DNA of 45,613 nt, from the NCBI GenBank assembly GCA_002722595.1, contig PBMO01000017.1, positions 1 through 45,613 on the forward strand, given 5' to 3'. The position numbers and the translations under genes were made by a program. Source of the stretch: Methanobacteriota archaeon. Its GTDB lineage: Archaea; Thermoplasmatota; Poseidoniia; Poseidoniales; Thalassarchaeaceae. Position 1 is the stretch's first letter. Each line of letters starts with the position of its first letter. Under the pieces are notes generated by a model that worked only from the letters and a program-made list of their open reading frames with translations, was not told the origin of the DNA and did no database searches. Positions 27,326 to 36,174 of this stretch are shown one piece after another.

Positions 27326-29079
27326 ACCTAGGAACTCTATTCAGTGGACCAGATATGGCTTCAATATTGATGCCAGAATGGATTCTAATTTTGGGTATAA
27401 CAGCCATGATTATTGTGCCTAATTTAGGAAATGCAACATTCCGCTTACCAATTCCAAATACAAGTATCAGGATTCCATATTTACTAGGAGGCAAGCGATT
27501 TTCATTCACAGGTGACCCACGGTTGCCATCAGCCATTGCTGCATTTACTCTATTCGCCTCATTCATTACTGCTTTATTGAGTCAAATGATTGACTCAGGT
27601 GTAGGAGTTGCTGAGGCCTGTATTTCCATGACTGGTGCTGTGAATGAATGCGCAATAAGTGACAACTACATTTTGCGCGTAGATCCATTTAGCCGAATGA
27701 TGGAGATGATTTTTACAGCCGCACTTTTGATTGCAGTTATCGCAAACATGGACCGTCTACCTGCAACTTCACACAAGCGCCTTCAACTTGAGGTACAGGA
27801 AGATCCTGTAGCAGAGAATCGTCGTTTAGCAAAACTTCTCAATAACCGTCGTCAAGTAGACTTTTCACTTCTTGTGTTGATGGTTGCTCTGGGGATGTCG
27901 ACAGTTGCCCTTTCTACCAACCTCTTTTCGCTATTCGTTGGACTTGAATTAGCGAGTATGGCATCTTATGTATTGGTTTCATTCCACAAGGAAACCAAGA
28001 TTGGACCCGAAGCGGGTGTGAAGTATTTCATCGTCGGAAGCGTTGCAGGTGCAGTTGGATTGTATGGCATCTCAATGCTTTACATTTGGAATGGTGATTT
28101 ATCGATATATGGAACAGGGGGACTCGCTGAAAAATGGGCAAGTGAAGGTCCGAATGGGATGGCAATTATTGGCCTCGCAATGATGCTAGTTGCATTTGGA
28201 TTCAAGGTAAGTGCCGTACCATTCCACTTTGCTGCACCTGATGCATATGCAGGGGCTAGTGGGCCAGTTGCAGGTGTGCTATCAACTGCTAGCAAAGCCA
28301 TGGGCTTTGTTGCTCTAATGCGTGTACTCTTCGGTGTCACTCTTGGAGATGGAGGGAATGAGTGGACAATTCTGATTGGTGCAGTTGCCGCTATCACAAT
28401 GACTTGGGGCAATATTGCAGCTTTGGGCAGTAAGAATCCAAAAAGGATGTTGGCATATTCAAGTATCGCACATGCAGGATACATACTTGCAGGAATCGCA
28501 GCAATAGGTGCATTGGGCCCAGGTGCAGGTAGTGAATTAATTGCAACTGCAATTATATTCCATCTTGCAGTTTTGGTAACCTTCAAGATTGGTGCTTTCC
28601 TTGTGGTATCTCTTCTCGAATGCGAAGGTAGAGGCCATGAAATTAGTCATTTCCACGGTCTTGCTCGAAGGGATCCAATGATTGCAATTCCAATGATGAT
28701 ATTCATGTTAGCCTTAGCAGGAGTACCACCATTGTCGGGCTTCCTGTCAAAATTGATGATGGTTAGTGGCATTATTTCCAGTACAGTGGGTGACGTATCA
28801 GGTGCAACACTTTCGGATGCATTTGGGTCACTTTCTTGGGTGTTCTGGCTAGCGATTCTGATTTTCATAAATAGCGCGATATCAATCTTCTATTATCTTC
28901 GAATTTGTGTGGTTATGTTCTTTGAAGAAACAGATCGAAGTCCAAGAATGTCTCGTGCACCAATGATTCGTATTGCCATTATGCTCTGTACAATGGGTGC
29001 TGTGGTTCTTGGATTTGGTGTTCTAGCAGACGTGCTTGCTATTGCTGCATCTGATGCCGCCGCAGCACTATTCAGTTGA
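27322..29079 (+). CDS. nuoN: Complex I subunit N (NuoN), antiporter-like
   Basis: This 585-residue subunit closes the operon. Typical features are SLFVGLELASMASYVLVSF with the essential Glu, FGFKVSAVPFHFAAPDAY with the essential Lys, and the STASKAMGF helix. It is longer than the bacterial form (about 485 residues). Much of the excess lies in the first 180 residues: a stretch around IRIPYLLGGKRFSFTGD and a charged loop (EVQEDPVAENRRLAKLL) between helices. The start overlaps the nuoM stop by four bases (ATGA). No nuoE, F or G gene follows; the next gene is aIF1A. Confidence 0.95.
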   Translation: MNLGTLFSGPDMASILMPEWILILGITAMIIVPNLGNATFRLPIPNTSIRIPYLLGGKRFSFTGDPRLPSAIAAFTLFASFITALLSQMIDSGVGVAEACISMTGAVNECAISDNYILRVDPFSRMMEMIFTAALLIAVIANMDRLPATSHKRLQLEVQEDPVAENRRLAKLLNNRRQVDFSLLVLMVALGMSTVALSTNLFSLFVGLELASMASYVLVSFHKETKIGPEAGVKYFIVGSVAGAVGLYGISMLYIWNGDLSIYGTGGLAEKWASEGPNGMAIIGLAMMLVAFGFKVSAVPFHFAAPDAYAGASGPVAGVLSTASKAMGFVALMRVLFGVTLGDGGNEWTILIGAVAAITMTWGNIAALGSKNPKRMLAYSSIAHAGYILAGIAAIGALGPGAGSELIATAIIFHLAVLVTFKIGAFLVVSLLECEGRGHEISHFHGLARRDPMIAIPMMIFMLALAGVPPLSGFLSKLMMVSGIISSTVGDVSGATLSDAFGSLSWVFWLAILIFINSAISIFYYLRICVVMFFEETDRSPRMSRAPMIRIAIMLCTMGAVVLGFGVLADVLAIAASDAAAALFS

Positions 29080-29153
29080 TTGATTCATCATCTCCAACCC
29101 AATTTAGTCCCCTTCGTGTTTATGTAGGGTGCCTGATTCGGCGACTTGTTACC

Positions 29154-29744
29154 ATGGGACGACGAGAAGAAACAGTCGACGAAGAACTACTGGCTCAACT
29201 AGAGGGCGGTAGCGGTGACAAGATTCGAGTTGCTCTACCAAATGAGCGTATCAATGAAATGTTTGCAATTGCAGATCAGATTCTTGGAGGACGTCGTGTT
29301 CGAGTGGTTTGTGCCGATGGGGAAACTCGGTTGGCACGAATACCTGGTAAGATGCGTAGGAGGCAATGGGTTCGTGAAGGCGACCTAATTGTTGTTCAGC
29401 CATGGGATTTTCAAGATTCCAAGGCTGATGTTAAGAAACGATATTCCAAAACCCAGTCACTTTATCTCTCACGAAAAGGAGTTCTACCCGAAATAGTCGA
29501 TGTCTTTGGAACAGGCACCGAATCTTGGGACGATCTCGATGATGCTGGAATCTTTGGTGATTCAAATGAAGAATCTACACCACAAGAAGCACCTCCTGAT
29601 GAGGTAGAAACGGTTGAAGAAGTGGCCGAGGAAGTTGCAGAAGAGGAGACATCTGAACCACAATTGGAACCAGCACCTGAACCCGAGCCAATCGACGACG
29701 ATGTCACAGACGAAGATATCGACAGTCTATTTGGCCCCGCTTGA
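29154..29744 (+). CDS. eif1a: Translation initiation factor aIF1A with a long acidic tail
   Basis: A 196-residue homolog of eukaryotic eIF1A and bacterial IF1, which binds the A site of the small subunit during initiation. The OB-fold is clear: LPNERINEMFAIADQILGG, VRVVCADGETRLARIPGKM, WVREGDLIVVQPW and the following helical KADVKKRYSK. The ATG at 29154 matches the family N-terminus (MGRREETVDEE); an upstream in-frame TTG would add 26 unrelated residues. After about residue 115 there is a Glu/Asp/Pro-rich tail of about 80 residues ending DVTDEDIDSLFGPA. Most archaeal aIF1A proteins stop near residue 110. The tail resembles the acidic C-terminus of eukaryotic eIF1A, which contacts eIF5B. Confidence 0.93.
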   Translation: MGRREETVDEELLAQLEGGSGDKIRVALPNERINEMFAIADQILGGRRVRVVCADGETRLARIPGKMRRRQWVREGDLIVVQPWDFQDSKADVKKRYSKTQSLYLSRKGVLPEIVDVFGTGTESWDDLDDAGIFGDSNEESTPQEAPPDEVETVEEVAEEVAEEETSEPQLEPAPEPEPIDDDVTDEDIDSLFGPA

Positions 29745-29756
29745 GGATGTGGTCAC

Positions 29757-30743
29757 ATAGGTCGTCGCCGCAAGGCTCGTCGAGATGCGGATGACAGAGA
29801 TTGGACAGCTTTCGATGAATCCACTGAGATTGATTTGGATGCCCCACCATCTTCAACCGAAGTGGATATTGAAGCGGAAAACATTGCTCTTGCTGAAGAA
29901 AAGTGGAAAGAAGACGAAGAAATAGCCCACCACAAAGAGATGGATAAAAAAGAAGATTCTTGGTCATGGATGAAAGAAAAGCGATTTTCCAACATGTTCA
30001 AGGAAATTGAACACCGATTGGAGGGCGTCCTAGGCACAGGTCGATTTGAATGGGTAGATAGACGGGTGTTCGATCAAGTTTTTGATCAAAGAACTCTTCT
30101 TGCAGTTTACAAACTAATGCAACAGGGGCATATCGATACCTTGGATTGGCCAATTGCAAGAGGCAAGGAAGCACACGTATTCCATGCAACGACTCCCAAT
30201 GGCGTGGCTGCCGTCAAAATATTTCACACAAGTAATGCTGTATTCAAGGGATTGATGCAATATATTGAGGGCGACCCTCGTTTTGGTGGGCTAAGGCGTC
30301 GTCACCATGAATTAGTCAATATTTGGGTTAGGAAGGAGCATCGGAATATGATGAGAATGGCCAAGCAGGGCCTCAAGGTTCCAGAGCCTCATGCTTTGTT
30401 TCGAAATGTCTTGGTGATGGATTATTTTGGTGATGAAGAAGGACCTAGCCCTCGTTTACGTGATGTCGATGTGGATGATCCGGAACCAATCTTTGATGAA
30501 TTGCTTGAGTGGATACGTGTTTGTTGGAAGGATGCAGAATTGGTGCATGCTGATTTCAGTGAATACAACATTTTGTGGCACGACGACGGTCCCCGCGTTA
30601 TTGACGTAGGTCAAGCAGTTGCAAAAGGGCACCCGCATGCAGAGGAATTCCTAGTTCGTGATGTTACAAGGTTGGTTGAATGGGCGCGACGTCATGGGGT
30701 CGATGTAGAAGTCCCTGAAGCAATGGCTCATGTGCTGTATTGA
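29757..30743 (+). CDS. rio1: RIO1-family atypical protein kinase
   Basis: About 328 residues if an ATA at 29757 is the start, 302 if TTG at 29835 is used. RIO1 takes part in late small-subunit ribosome maturation. Motifs: the nucleotide loop IARGKEAHVFHA, the ATP Lys in AAVKIFHTS, catalytic LVHADFSEYNILWH (Asp and Asn) and the metal-binding RVIDVGQAV. The reading frame is open right back to the aIF1A stop codon, and the stretch after the ATA (GRRRKARRDADDRDW) reads like a genuine basic N-terminus, similar to that of aIF1A. No ATG, GTG or TTG occurs in frame before 29835. The kinase core is complete with either start. The neighbouring aIF1A gene is a common partner in archaea. Confidence 0.9.
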   Translation: MGRRRKARRDADDRDWTAFDESTEIDLDAPPSSTEVDIEAENIALAEEKWKEDEEIAHHKEMDKKEDSWSWMKEKRFSNMFKEIEHRLEGVLGTGRFEWVDRRVFDQVFDQRTLLAVYKLMQQGHIDTLDWPIARGKEAHVFHATTPNGVAAVKIFHTSNAVFKGLMQYIEGDPRFGGLRRRHHELVNIWVRKEHRNMMRMAKQGLKVPEPHALFRNVLVMDYFGDEEGPSPRLRDVDVDDPEPIFDELLEWIRVCWKDAELVHADFSEYNILWHDDGPRVIDVGQAVAKGHPHAEEFLVRDVTRLVEWARRHGVDVEVPEAMAHVLY

Positions 30744-31496
30744 TTATTCCTCTTCAAACCCAACTGATTCATCATCAGAGAGTTCCATCATTTCTTCAAT
30801 TTCTTTTGGATCATCTGGATCAACTTGTGCACCACGATATCGGCGCTCTCTTTTTCTTCTGGCAGCATCTAAACCAGGTACAAGAGCCTCAAACTTACCT
30901 CCATCGCCTCGGGTTTCAATAGATTCCAAACTTCGTGCAGACATCCGCCTTTTCCTTCTCTCAGTTTCAAGATGCTTGAGTACAGATGAGTGCTCAGCCC
31001 CATGCAGCAAGCGTTCAATGGATTGACTTGCCAATGGTAATGCATCTTCATCTCCAATGATGATAACCGTTGAACCATATATCACAATCTCAGCGCCAGA
31101 ATGCTCTTCGATTAATTCGCGTATCCTTCCATTTCTTCCAATCAGGCGACTCCTGACTCGACGTTGCTGGTTAGCATTTTTTCCAACATATTCTCGCATA
31201 TCGAAAAGGGTTAGGTGATGATCATCTTGGAGTAATTGTAATGCTCGATCTGGATTCATACCTCTTCCGATTGCTTTGATGACATCAGGTAGTTTCATAC
31301 GTATTATGGGATCAAAATCATCACTCCACACAACTGAAACATCGCCACTAGTGGAATCAATATACAAGACACACCTTGTTGCATCCTCAAGAGCCTTCTT
31401 GGTTACTCCTTTGCGACCAATAAGCACTGCAATTCGGTCTTGAGGGATTCGAGACAGACTCTCCATCATGCCGGCGACTGTGGCCACCTCTTTCAA
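30744..31496 (-). CDS. Dim2/Pno1-like protein with two KH domains
   Basis: A 250-residue RNA-binding protein. KH domain 1 spans about residues 15-70 with the loop LIGRKGVTKK; KH domain 2 at about 105-165 has LIGRNGRIRELI. This double-KH arrangement is the archaeal homolog of eukaryotic Dim2/Pno1, which acts in small-subunit rRNA maturation and can interact with aIF2 and 16S rRNA. The C-terminal 85 residues are charged (ERRKRRM, then an acidic end). It starts with TTG overlapping the upstream gene's stop (TTGA); an internal ATG at 31469 is an alternative start. It faces RIO1 tail to tail with no base between the stop codons. Confidence 0.9.
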   Translation of the reverse strand: MKEVATVAGMMESLSRIPQDRIAVLIGRKGVTKKALEDATRCVLYIDSTSGDVSVVWSDDFDPIIRMKLPDVIKAIGRGMNPDRALQLLQDDHHLTLFDMREYVGKNANQQRRVRSRLIGRNGRIRELIEEHSGAEIVIYGSTVIIIGDEDALPLASQSIERLLHGAEHSSVLKHLETERRKRRMSARSLESIETRGDGGKFEALVPGLDAARRKRERRYRGAQVDPDDPKEIEEMMELSDDESVGFEEE

Positions 31497-33358
31497 GACG
31501 CCGATTGTCTTCGATTGATTAGATGGGTGACAATAAATCCAGCAAGTAGTATCAAAATGGCACTTGGAACAAATCCACTAACAGAACCAACAACATCTGG
31601 ATCCGCTGCACCAATGAGTAGGAAAGCCTCATTGTTTCCCTCATCTCTTTCAGAGATAGAGTTGTCAGGGTCAACAATGATTCGGAGATCGAATTCTCCG
31701 GCAGTTAGTAGTGAGATGTTCAATGAGATTTCCTCACTTTGATCAATCAAATTCCCATTTGAAATCACAATTGAATCCAATGTTGTCCATTCAGTTGTAG
31801 AATCACGACTTGCAGGTGCACTCTGGATTCCAATAACTACACTTCCATCATAAATCTCATTTGAATTGATTGTAGCCTGTAGAAGAACAGGGTCTTGTGA
31901 ACCAGCACGTACAATCAAGCGATCAAGTGATGCATCTGTAACGGAGAAATCTAGGCCAGGTAAAATTAGGAAATGTTGTGCTGGGATCGTGACAGAATTC
32001 CCTGCCTCGTCAACCAAAGTAGCTCGAAGAGAGAGGTATTGGCCCGCCGTAGTTGACCAATCAATAGCCGATGTCAAACTGTTTGACGTGCCCGACCCCA
32101 CACTCAACCAATCAGAGGATATGTCTGGTATTGATCCTGCACCATTTGCATCAAACCCATATTCCAGTCTGCATTCAGAAACATCGATTCCAGAATTGGC
32201 ATCAGTTGCATCAACACTTATTGACACCTGTCCAAACAATGAATCGGTTAAATCAGGCAACAACCAACCACCCGCTGTTGGTGCGGTCCTATCTATCAGC
32301 ATAGTTACATTATGGGGTGTACCAACATTTCCAACTCTATCTACTGCCCTAAACTGAATTGTTCGATTGCCTTCATCAAGTGGCATGGTTCCGAAACCTG
32401 CGGAACTAATATCGGACCAAGTATTCTCACTATCGCGTACCTGATATGAATCAATTCCAGAACCCCCACTATCTGATGCGCTACTGGATAGATCGCTGAA
32501 GATAAGTGTAGTCGCATCATTCCAAACATTTGGGGTTACAGACAAAGATGGTTGGCCAACAGTTGGCCCAGTTCTATCGATGCCGAGGTGTATTGAGGTC
32601 TGTGCTGAATTTCCTGCTTCGTCAAAAACAGTCAGTAGAGGTGTCCAAGTCCCTTCTGAAAGGTCCCCTGGTGACCATGACCATGATCCAGTAATTGTAC
32701 CAGGGCCATCAGTAGGTGGTGTACCAGAACCGGGTATATTTGTCAAAGTCGCGTAGGATAGATGCTCATCACTTGCACTCCAAGAAAAGTCGAGAGTTCC
32801 CGATTCTGGTGAAGTAAACCAAGCACGATTTATTGTGGATGAACCATCACCAATAATCGAATTCGAAACCGATAGCGAAAGAGAACTAGGTGCGGTGTTA
32901 TCAAGTGTGAAAGTAGGGCTAGTTATCCAACCTGTATCACTTCCATTGTCCAAAGTACCTCTTGCTCGTAGGGTATAATCACCATCTGAGTGTGAACTGG
33001 TATCCCATCCAGACAACCATGGTGCAGATGTTACATTCGCAATTGGTGTGGTTTGTGTATTAACATCAATTAGTTCGATGTTTATGTAATCTAGGTTTTC
33101 AACACTAGTGAGTCGTATAGTGTAAGTCCCTGAGATTACTTGCTCAGAATCAGGTCCTCCACTAAATGAAAAGTCACTAGATTTACCAGACGAAGCCTCG
33201 ACATTTATCCAAGATCCATGTGGTGTGACACACAAGATAATTGCTACTAGGGTAGCAAGGATTAACCGACGAGAAATCACTGGCACTGAATATCCACAAG
33301 ATGCCCCGCCCTTCAAGGCTTTCCAATGGGATTGATTCAATTGTGCTTGCTTTGGCAT
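31493..33358 (-). CDS. Surface protein with Ig-like and CARDB domains and a C-terminal membrane anchor
   Basis: A 621-residue protein. A hydrophobic signal segment (RRLILATLVAIILCV) begins at residue 30. The outside region contains three or four Ig-like units introduced by 'D.T.P' signatures: LDNTAPSSLSL, IDRTGPTVGQ and IDRTAPTAGG, as in bacterial Ig-like repeats. A CARDB unit follows, with DPDNSISERDEGNNEAFLL. A helix near the end (SAILILLAGFIVTHL) plus NRRQSAS anchors the protein. The ATG at 33358 is 54 bases from the divergent gene, so both share a short promoter region. The Dim2-like gene is coupled downstream. Function unknown; adhesion or glycan binding are typical for such architectures. 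Confidence 0.72.
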   Translation of the reverse strand: MPKQAQLNQSHWKALKGGASCGYSVPVISRRLILATLVAIILCVTPHGSWINVEASSGKSSDFSFSGGPDSEQVISGTYTIRLTSVENLDYINIELIDVNTQTTPIANVTSAPWLSGWDTSSHSDGDYTLRARGTLDNGSDTGWITSPTFTLDNTAPSSLSLSVSNSIIGDGSSTINRAWFTSPESGTLDFSWSASDEHLSYATLTNIPGSGTPPTDGPGTITGSWSWSPGDLSEGTWTPLLTVFDEAGNSAQTSIHLGIDRTGPTVGQPSLSVTPNVWNDATTLIFSDLSSSASDSGGSGIDSYQVRDSENTWSDISSAGFGTMPLDEGNRTIQFRAVDRVGNVGTPHNVTMLIDRTAPTAGGWLLPDLTDSLFGQVSISVDATDANSGIDVSECRLEYGFDANGAGSIPDISSDWLSVGSGTSNSLTSAIDWSTTAGQYLSLRATLVDEAGNSVTIPAQHFLILPGLDFSVTDASLDRLIVRAGSQDPVLLQATINSNEIYDGSVVIGIQSAPASRDSTTEWTTLDSIVISNGNLIDQSEEISLNISLLTAGEFDLRIIVDPDNSISERDEGNNEAFLLIGAADPDVVGSVSGFVPSAILILLAGFIVTHLINRRQSAS

Positions 33359-33412
33359 CTTGAGACCTTTCGGAAAGCAGGTTTGAAGTGCCTTGCCTGT
33401 TCTCCCAAACCC

Positions 33413-36115
33413 ATGGAGAGGCTTCGATTCACAAATGTGCTGTGCGCTTTCCTTTTCCTTGCACCAATTTTTGCAGTAGCAATGCCCGTAAATGCAGAGC
33501 TTGCTGGCAACGTTGCATTCAGTACAGAAGGCCTCTCAATGAGTCCATCAACAGCAGTAGAGGGCGGTGATGTAACATTCACTCTGTCGTTACAGAACGT
33601 GGCAAATGTTGTTGCAGAAGATGTTGTGGTTGAGTTCCACAAAAATAGTTATCAGTCAGGAAATCCATCATCACAATACAATGTTGACATCCCTGCAAGT
33701 GATTTTACGGACATTGATTTTGACTGGATTAATCTGGCTTGGGGAAACGCAGAACAAACTCTTGTGATTAGGGTAACACATAATGGAGAATCAAAGATAA
33801 TTTCGCATGATTTTGATATCCAAGGCCTACCCAATCTTCGTTTTTCACATTTTGAAATTGACCCGTCGACTGGTGCTCATGAAGGCGATCAGATAGAAAT
33901 ACAGATTGGAATCGAAAACGCTGGGCATGCTGAGGCACCATCCAGTCATCTCGAACTCACCTTTGCTGGAACCGCCACAATGCTCTCTGTACCCTCCCTA
34001 CAAGTTGGTGAGACTGCATGGGTGAATCAAACAGCCAGTGCACCTTCAGCAGGTAATTATGATGTAACAGGAGTTGTCAATGCAAATATCAGTGATGACA
34101 TACTTGAGTCCACATCTGCTGATAATTCCGCTTTGCGTGTACTTGATGTTGAATCATTGCCGGATTATTGGCATGCGGACGGTCCGCATGTCACAGCAAA
34201 TCCTGGTTTAGCAGGCCCTTGGACCATTACTGGGACAATTGCCCGTGATTCTGGTTCAGGAAGTACAACAGCTCCTCTTGAAGTTAGGATAAAAGATGGA
34301 ATTACTCTAGAAATAGTATCATTGTCATTTACAGAAGTTGACACATTTGCAGAATACTCTGTTTCAATAACTTCATCCCAACTAACAGACACATCCCCTG
34401 GTGATGTTGAGCTTGAAATGGAAATAGATTCATCTGAAAATCTTGAACAATCCAATCCGTTCAACAATCTTCAAACAACCTCTTTGACGATTTATCAAGA
34501 ACCAAATGTTGTTGTTCGGGGCGTGTCTGTTGACCCGGATGAGACAACCCCTGGAAATATGGTCACTTTCACGGTTTCATTGCAGAACGTTGGAATGGTT
34601 ACAGCTATCGGAGAGTTAACTGCAACATTCGATGGCCAATTCTTAGAAACTAAATCTCTTTCACTTCCACCTTCGAATACAGCAAATCAGGGCCAAATAA
34701 GTGCGACATTTACTTCGATTGTGGAGGGAGAAACTAGGGATATACCCTTCACAGTTACTTGGTCAAAAAATGAGGCGTCTTATGATCGATTAGAAACGGA
34801 TAACATTGGCTTTGCCAATGTCAGTTTGATTTCTGATTTACGACTCCGTTTCCTACAAAATACGGAAGGCTGGTTACCGGCCGGTCCACCACTTTATGCT
34901 GGGAACGAGTATGCCTATGTCATAGATGTAGAGGCCACAAGTGGAGCTGGTAGCGAGATTTTTGATTGTATAGACCGCTCTACAGGTGATGTGTTGGATA
35001 GCACCAACACCCTGTCCTTTTCAGCAAATGAACCGGAAAACAAGAAACAAACAGTGCGTTGTGAGATAAATGCAGAACTCCCTGGTGAAATTGAATTAGC
35101 AATTACACCCAGAGGGACCTCAGTAAGTCCACATGCCAAAGCATGGACAATAGAATTAGAAAATGGTAAAGATGCCTCAGATGATTCAGAATCCTCGTCA
35201 ATAGCCTTGTTTTTAATTGCAGGAATCATTGCATTAGTTACTCTTGTAGGCGCGATTTACTTGACAAGAAGGGGACTTGCAGATGCAGACCGAGAAACAT
35301 ATGAATTATGCCCTGCATGTGATGGAGAGATTGAAGGAAATGAAGACATATGTCCCTATTGTGACTTTGACTTACGAGTAGGAAGATCAAAGTTCCATGA
35401 TTGTGAGGAATGCAAATCTACAATTCCTTCAATGCTTGAGCATTGTCCATATTGTGGTACTGAGCAAGATTTGTCAATACATTATTCACGCCGAAAGCGC
35501 AAGTATCAGGCTTTGCCAGAAACTGTTGAGGAAGAAGTAGTAGAGGAAGAGGATGAAGACATGATTGTTCGTGGCCATGAATCATTTGACTCACATACGG
35601 GTGAAATGGGCTTCACAGAGGAACAATGGGAAGGTGAATGGGACGATAATTTGTCAGAGGCAGAAGCCTACTTCGATGCACAAGAAGAAGAAAGAATCGC
35701 TGCCGAAAATGTTGCCGAAACAGAAGCAGACACCGATGGCGATGAAGTAGTTAGTACGGAATTAAGTGAAGCAATGGAGGATGCACCAGAGCACGACCTT
35801 GATGCCTTCTTGGGTGATGTTGAGTCGAGAAAGCATCTTTCTGATGAAGAAGTTGAACTCACGGCTTCTGATGCAGATTTTAGAGAACAAATCTTTGAGA
35901 TTACTGGGGAGGACGGTGTGTTGCCAGGGCAACAGGTCAACGTCGAAGCCATGGTCGACAATACAGTAGTCGGAAATGAAGTGCGATCTGCAAATTCTGA
36001 TTTCACCATTGGTGAAGAATCTACACCACCCGAAAAACCAACACCTGAAGAAGGAAAAGATGAGACCTCGAGTCCTAAACGGCGAAGTGTTAGACGTAGA
36101 AAGAAGGATGAATAG
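33413..36115 (+). CDS. Surface CARDB protein with membrane helix, cytosolic double zinc ribbon and acidic tail
   Basis: About 900 residues. The ATG at 33413 starts a clean signal peptide (MERLRFTNVLCAFLFLAPIF); a GTG/TTG extension upstream would run through the shared promoter region. The outside part has several CARDB-like sandwiches (VTFTLSLQNVANVVAEDVVV, IGIENAGHAEAPS, VTFTVSLQNVGMVTA). The helix at about 596-620 (IALFLIAGIIALVTLVGAIYL) is followed inside the cell by a double zinc ribbon at about 632-686 with four CxxC pairs (CPACDG, CPYCDF, CEECKS, CPYCGT). The remaining 200 residues are acidic and probably disordered, ending in basic RRRKKDE. Its function is unknown; a link between surface binding and cytosolic partners is possible. 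Confidence 0.73.
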   Translation: MERLRFTNVLCAFLFLAPIFAVAMPVNAELAGNVAFSTEGLSMSPSTAVEGGDVTFTLSLQNVANVVAEDVVVEFHKNSYQSGNPSSQYNVDIPASDFTDIDFDWINLAWGNAEQTLVIRVTHNGESKIISHDFDIQGLPNLRFSHFEIDPSTGAHEGDQIEIQIGIENAGHAEAPSSHLELTFAGTATMLSVPSLQVGETAWVNQTASAPSAGNYDVTGVVNANISDDILESTSADNSALRVLDVESLPDYWHADGPHVTANPGLAGPWTITGTIARDSGSGSTTAPLEVRIKDGITLEIVSLSFTEVDTFAEYSVSITSSQLTDTSPGDVELEMEIDSSENLEQSNPFNNLQTTSLTIYQEPNVVVRGVSVDPDETTPGNMVTFTVSLQNVGMVTAIGELTATFDGQFLETKSLSLPPSNTANQGQISATFTSIVEGETRDIPFTVTWSKNEASYDRLETDNIGFANVSLISDLRLRFLQNTEGWLPAGPPLYAGNEYAYVIDVEATSGAGSEIFDCIDRSTGDVLDSTNTLSFSANEPENKKQTVRCEINAELPGEIELAITPRGTSVSPHAKAWTIELENGKDASDDSESSSIALFLIAGIIALVTLVGAIYLTRRGLADADRETYELCPACDGEIEGNEDICPYCDFDLRVGRSKFHDCEECKSTIPSMLEHCPYCGTEQDLSIHYSRRKRKYQALPETVEEEVVEEEDEDMIVRGHESFDSHTGEMGFTEEQWEGEWDDNLSEAEAYFDAQEEERIAAENVAETEADTDGDEVVSTELSEAMEDAPEHDLDAFLGDVESRKHLSDEEVELTASDADFREQIFEITGEDGVLPGQQVNVEAMVDNTVVGNEVRSANSDFTIGEESTPPEKPTPEEGKDETSSPKRRSVRRRKKDE

Positions 36116-36174
36116 CGCAATTTTTCTCCGTCACACAGAAATGTACGGTGTTCAACGGAGGGTTGGGTCATACA

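Noticed and set aside
28080-28586. 168-codon open frame on the minus strand
   Set aside because: Antisense to conserved nuoN; Ala/Pro/Ile-rich low-complexity product typical of the reverse of membrane-protein codons.
31866-32357. 163-codon open frame on the plus strand
   Set aside because: Antisense to the Ig/CARDB surface protein, no domain, no start signals.
36116-36130. T5 tract after the 900-residue surface protein as an archaeal terminator
   Set aside because: Single short T-run; the closely following lipoprotein gene could be in the same operon, so termination here is not supported.
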